Assembly (NCBI GenBank): GCA_002418185.1 | Contig: DIDN01000114.1 | Location: 1-6,546 of the forward strand | Direction: 5' to 3' | DNA length: 6,546 nucleotides | From: Deltaproteobacteria bacterium UBA5799 | GTDB lineage: Bacteria; Desulfobacterota; GWC2-55-46 | Part shown: piece after piece, positions 5,435 through 6,546 of the stretch | Layout of the letters: each line of letters begins with the position of its first letter | Position numbering within the stretch: the stretch's first letter is position 1 | Notes under the pieces: generated by a model | Seen by the model: only the letters and a program-made list of their open reading frames with translations | What the model was told of the DNA's origin: nothing | Databases searched by the model: none | Program-made: the position numbers and the translations under genes

Positions 5435-5800
5435 ATGGGTCTTCTATCATGCACCATCCCGGTACTCTTTTTCCTGGTGTCCGGGTGCGCCCTGATTGAT
5501 TCCGTAATAGTCATAGAGCCGAAGAAGGGGGCGCGGCCAGCGGGGACCCTGATGGCGAAGCATGGGAGCGCCGGCGACGGCTGCGACGGTGCTTCGGGCA
5601 AAGCGCCCCCATGCGGCGGCCTCAGGAACGCGGAGAACGCCGGTTACGAGGACGGGACGTCTCTTAAGCCGATAACCAAGGAGCCCCCGGAGGGGGAGGG
5701 GGAGGCGGGGGCCGAGGGGCAGGGTTCGGAGTTCGCAAGCCTCTTCAAAAAATTGGTGAAGACCGGCATGCGCCTCTATACCTGGCCGGAGGCGAAATAG
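5435..5800 (+). CDS. Small predicted lipoprotein of unknown function
   Basis: The 121-residue product starts at ATG 5435 with AGGAG (5423-5427) 7 nt upstream; a longer in-frame start at 5363 would bury the signal behind 24 polar residues and has no comparable site. Residues 7-17 are hydrophobic and end in a lipobox LVSGC with lipidated Cys18. Ala at +2 predicts sorting to the outer membrane. The n-region (MGLLS) lacks the usual Lys/Arg, which is unusual. The mature part is low-complexity and Gly/Glu/Ala/Pro-rich, with two further cysteines (C50 and C60) and an acidic stretch at 83-98. It ends in an amphipathic FASLFKKLVKTGMRLYTW segment. No family is recognised. It is 3 nt from fpg, so the two are co-transcribed, but a functional link is not evident. 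Confidence 0.65.
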   Translation: MGLLSCTIPVLFFLVSGCALIDSVIVIEPKKGARPAGTLMAKHGSAGDGCDGASGKAPPCGGLRNAENAGYEDGTSLKPITKEPPEGEGEAGAEGQGSEFASLFKKLVKTGMRLYTWPEAK

Positions 5801-5803
5801 GCC

Positions 5804-6546
5804 ATGCCCGAGCTGCCTGACGTGGAGACCATGAGGCGCTACTTCGAAAGGACCTCGCTCGGGAAACGGGTAGAGCGCGTCGAGATAATCGCGCCGAAGG
5901 TGCTCGAAGCAAGCCCCGAAGAATTCCGTGCCGCATTGGAAGGCAAGAGATTCACCTCGACGAGGAGGCGCGGCAAGTACCTCTTCGCCTCAACCGAGGG
6001 CCCGTGGCTCGTGCTGCACTTCGGCATGACCGGAAGGCTTGAGCTCAAGTCCGAAGACGCCCAGATGCCCCGGCACTCGAGGCTGGCCTTCGGCTTTCCG
6101 GGCGGCTCGCGACTTTACTTCGTCGACATGAGGATGTTCGGCAGGGCCGGGATAACTGACGACGTCGGGGCGTTCATCGAACGGAAAAGGCTCGGCCCTG
6201 ACGCCCTCGAAATCGGCTTCGCACAGTTGAGGGCCGCCCTCCGAAGGACGAGTAGGGGCGTCAAGCAGGTCCTGATGGACCAGTCGGTCCTCGCGGGGCT
6301 CGGTAACGTCTACGCCGACGAGGCGCTCTTCCAGGCTGGCATACACCCGCTATCTGATGCCGGAAGCCTTTCGGACGAAGAGGCACGGAGGCTTTATGAT
6401 GCTGTCAGGATGACGCTACGGAAGGCCACAAGCCTTGAGGCCGACCCATCCAGGTTCCCGAAGGGGTTCATAATCCCGAACAGGCGGAAAGGCGCGAATT
6501 GCCCCAGGTGCGGGGGCGAGGTCAAGACGCTCTCGATTCAGAAAAG
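5804..6546 (+). CDS. mutM: Formamidopyrimidine-DNA glycosylase (Fpg/MutM), 3' end cut off by window
   Basis: Fpg removes 8-oxoguanine and other oxidised purines from DNA and nicks the abasic site. The first 247 residues are visible. The N-terminus MPELPDVET supplies the catalytic Pro2 and Glu3; RRRGKYLF carries the beta-elimination Lys58; HFGMTGRL (Met75) and DMRMFG (Arg110, Phe112) match the helix-invading Met/Arg/Phe triad of E. coli; GLGNVYADE carries the DNA-contact Asn168. CPRC (Cys233, Cys236) is the first half of the zinc finger; the second half lies beyond the window. The segment before the finger (DPSRFPKGFIIPNRRKG) is shorter than in E. coli and lacks the Gly-rich VYGR form. Usual length is about 270, so roughly 25 residues are missing. 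GGAGG 5788-5792 lies 11 nt before ATG 5804, inside the lipoprotein gene. Confidence 0.93.
   Translation, partial: MPELPDVETMRRYFERTSLGKRVERVEIIAPKVLEASPEEFRAALEGKRFTSTRRRGKYLFASTEGPWLVLHFGMTGRLELKSEDAQMPRHSRLAFGFPGGSRLYFVDMRMFGRAGITDDVGAFIERKRLGPDALEIGFAQLRAALRRTSRGVKQVLMDQSVLAGLGNVYADEALFQAGIHPLSDAGSLSDEEARRLYDAVRMTLRKATSLEADPSRFPKGFIIPNRRKGANCPRCGGEVKTLSIQK

Noticed and set aside
5199..5499. Short overlapping frames (66 and 69 codons) in the lipoprotein leader
   Set aside because: They lack good ribosome sites, one overlaps the promoter and the other overlaps the lipoprotein gene, and neither looks like a protein family.
1..6546. A single novel defence or repair system covering the window
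   Set aside because: The repair genes lie in separate transcription units, separated by opposite-strand envelope genes and a terminator, and no effector-sensor pairing is evident.

Overview
This window looks like chromosomal DNA of a GC-rich, Gram-negative bacterium. Two genes encode exported envelope proteins: one has a Sec signal peptide and a beta-barrel-like C-terminus, the other has a lipobox. Arg is mostly AGG, and Ile is often ATA despite the high GC. This style reminds me of deltaproteobacterial (Desulfobacterota) or Nitrospirota-like genomes, but that is an impression, not a placement.

Layout. Positions 1-2514 (+) hold a compact three-gene run: the 3' part of a nucleotide-sugar epimerase, an HD-domain protein of the YhaM 3'-5' exoribonuclease type that starts at a TTG overlapping the epimerase stop, and a family-4-like uracil-DNA glycosylase split by a frameshift near 2113-2130. 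Positions 2509-3293 (-) hold a cysteine-rich mini-protein whose stop codon interlocks with the glycosylase stop, and a small exported envelope protein. A short divergent region (3294-3379) with a good sigma70 promoter leads to a DUF2238/YjdF-like multi-pass membrane protein (3380-4090, +). Positions 4091-4631 are a convergent non-coding gap of about 540 nt. It contains a possible 28-codon ORF, a strong hairpin terminator and three consecutive large inverted repeats. A two-CBS-domain protein follows at 4632-5042 (-). Positions 5043-5434 hold two divergent promoters and an unusually long, foldable leader, followed by a small lipoprotein (5435-5800, +) and the start of fpg/mutM (5804 to the window end).

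The genes do not form one obvious system. Two base-excision-repair glycosylases (uracil-DNA glycosylase and Fpg) and a nuclease-like HD protein lie within 6 kb but in separate transcription units. I see no defence system, CRISPR array, transposase or tRNA. The parts most worth a second look are non-coding: the tandem palindromes at 4234-4603, of which the first two share the same architecture, and the 220-nt leader before the lipoprotein. Next are the frameshift and the missing Fe-S cysteines of the uracil-DNA glycosylase.
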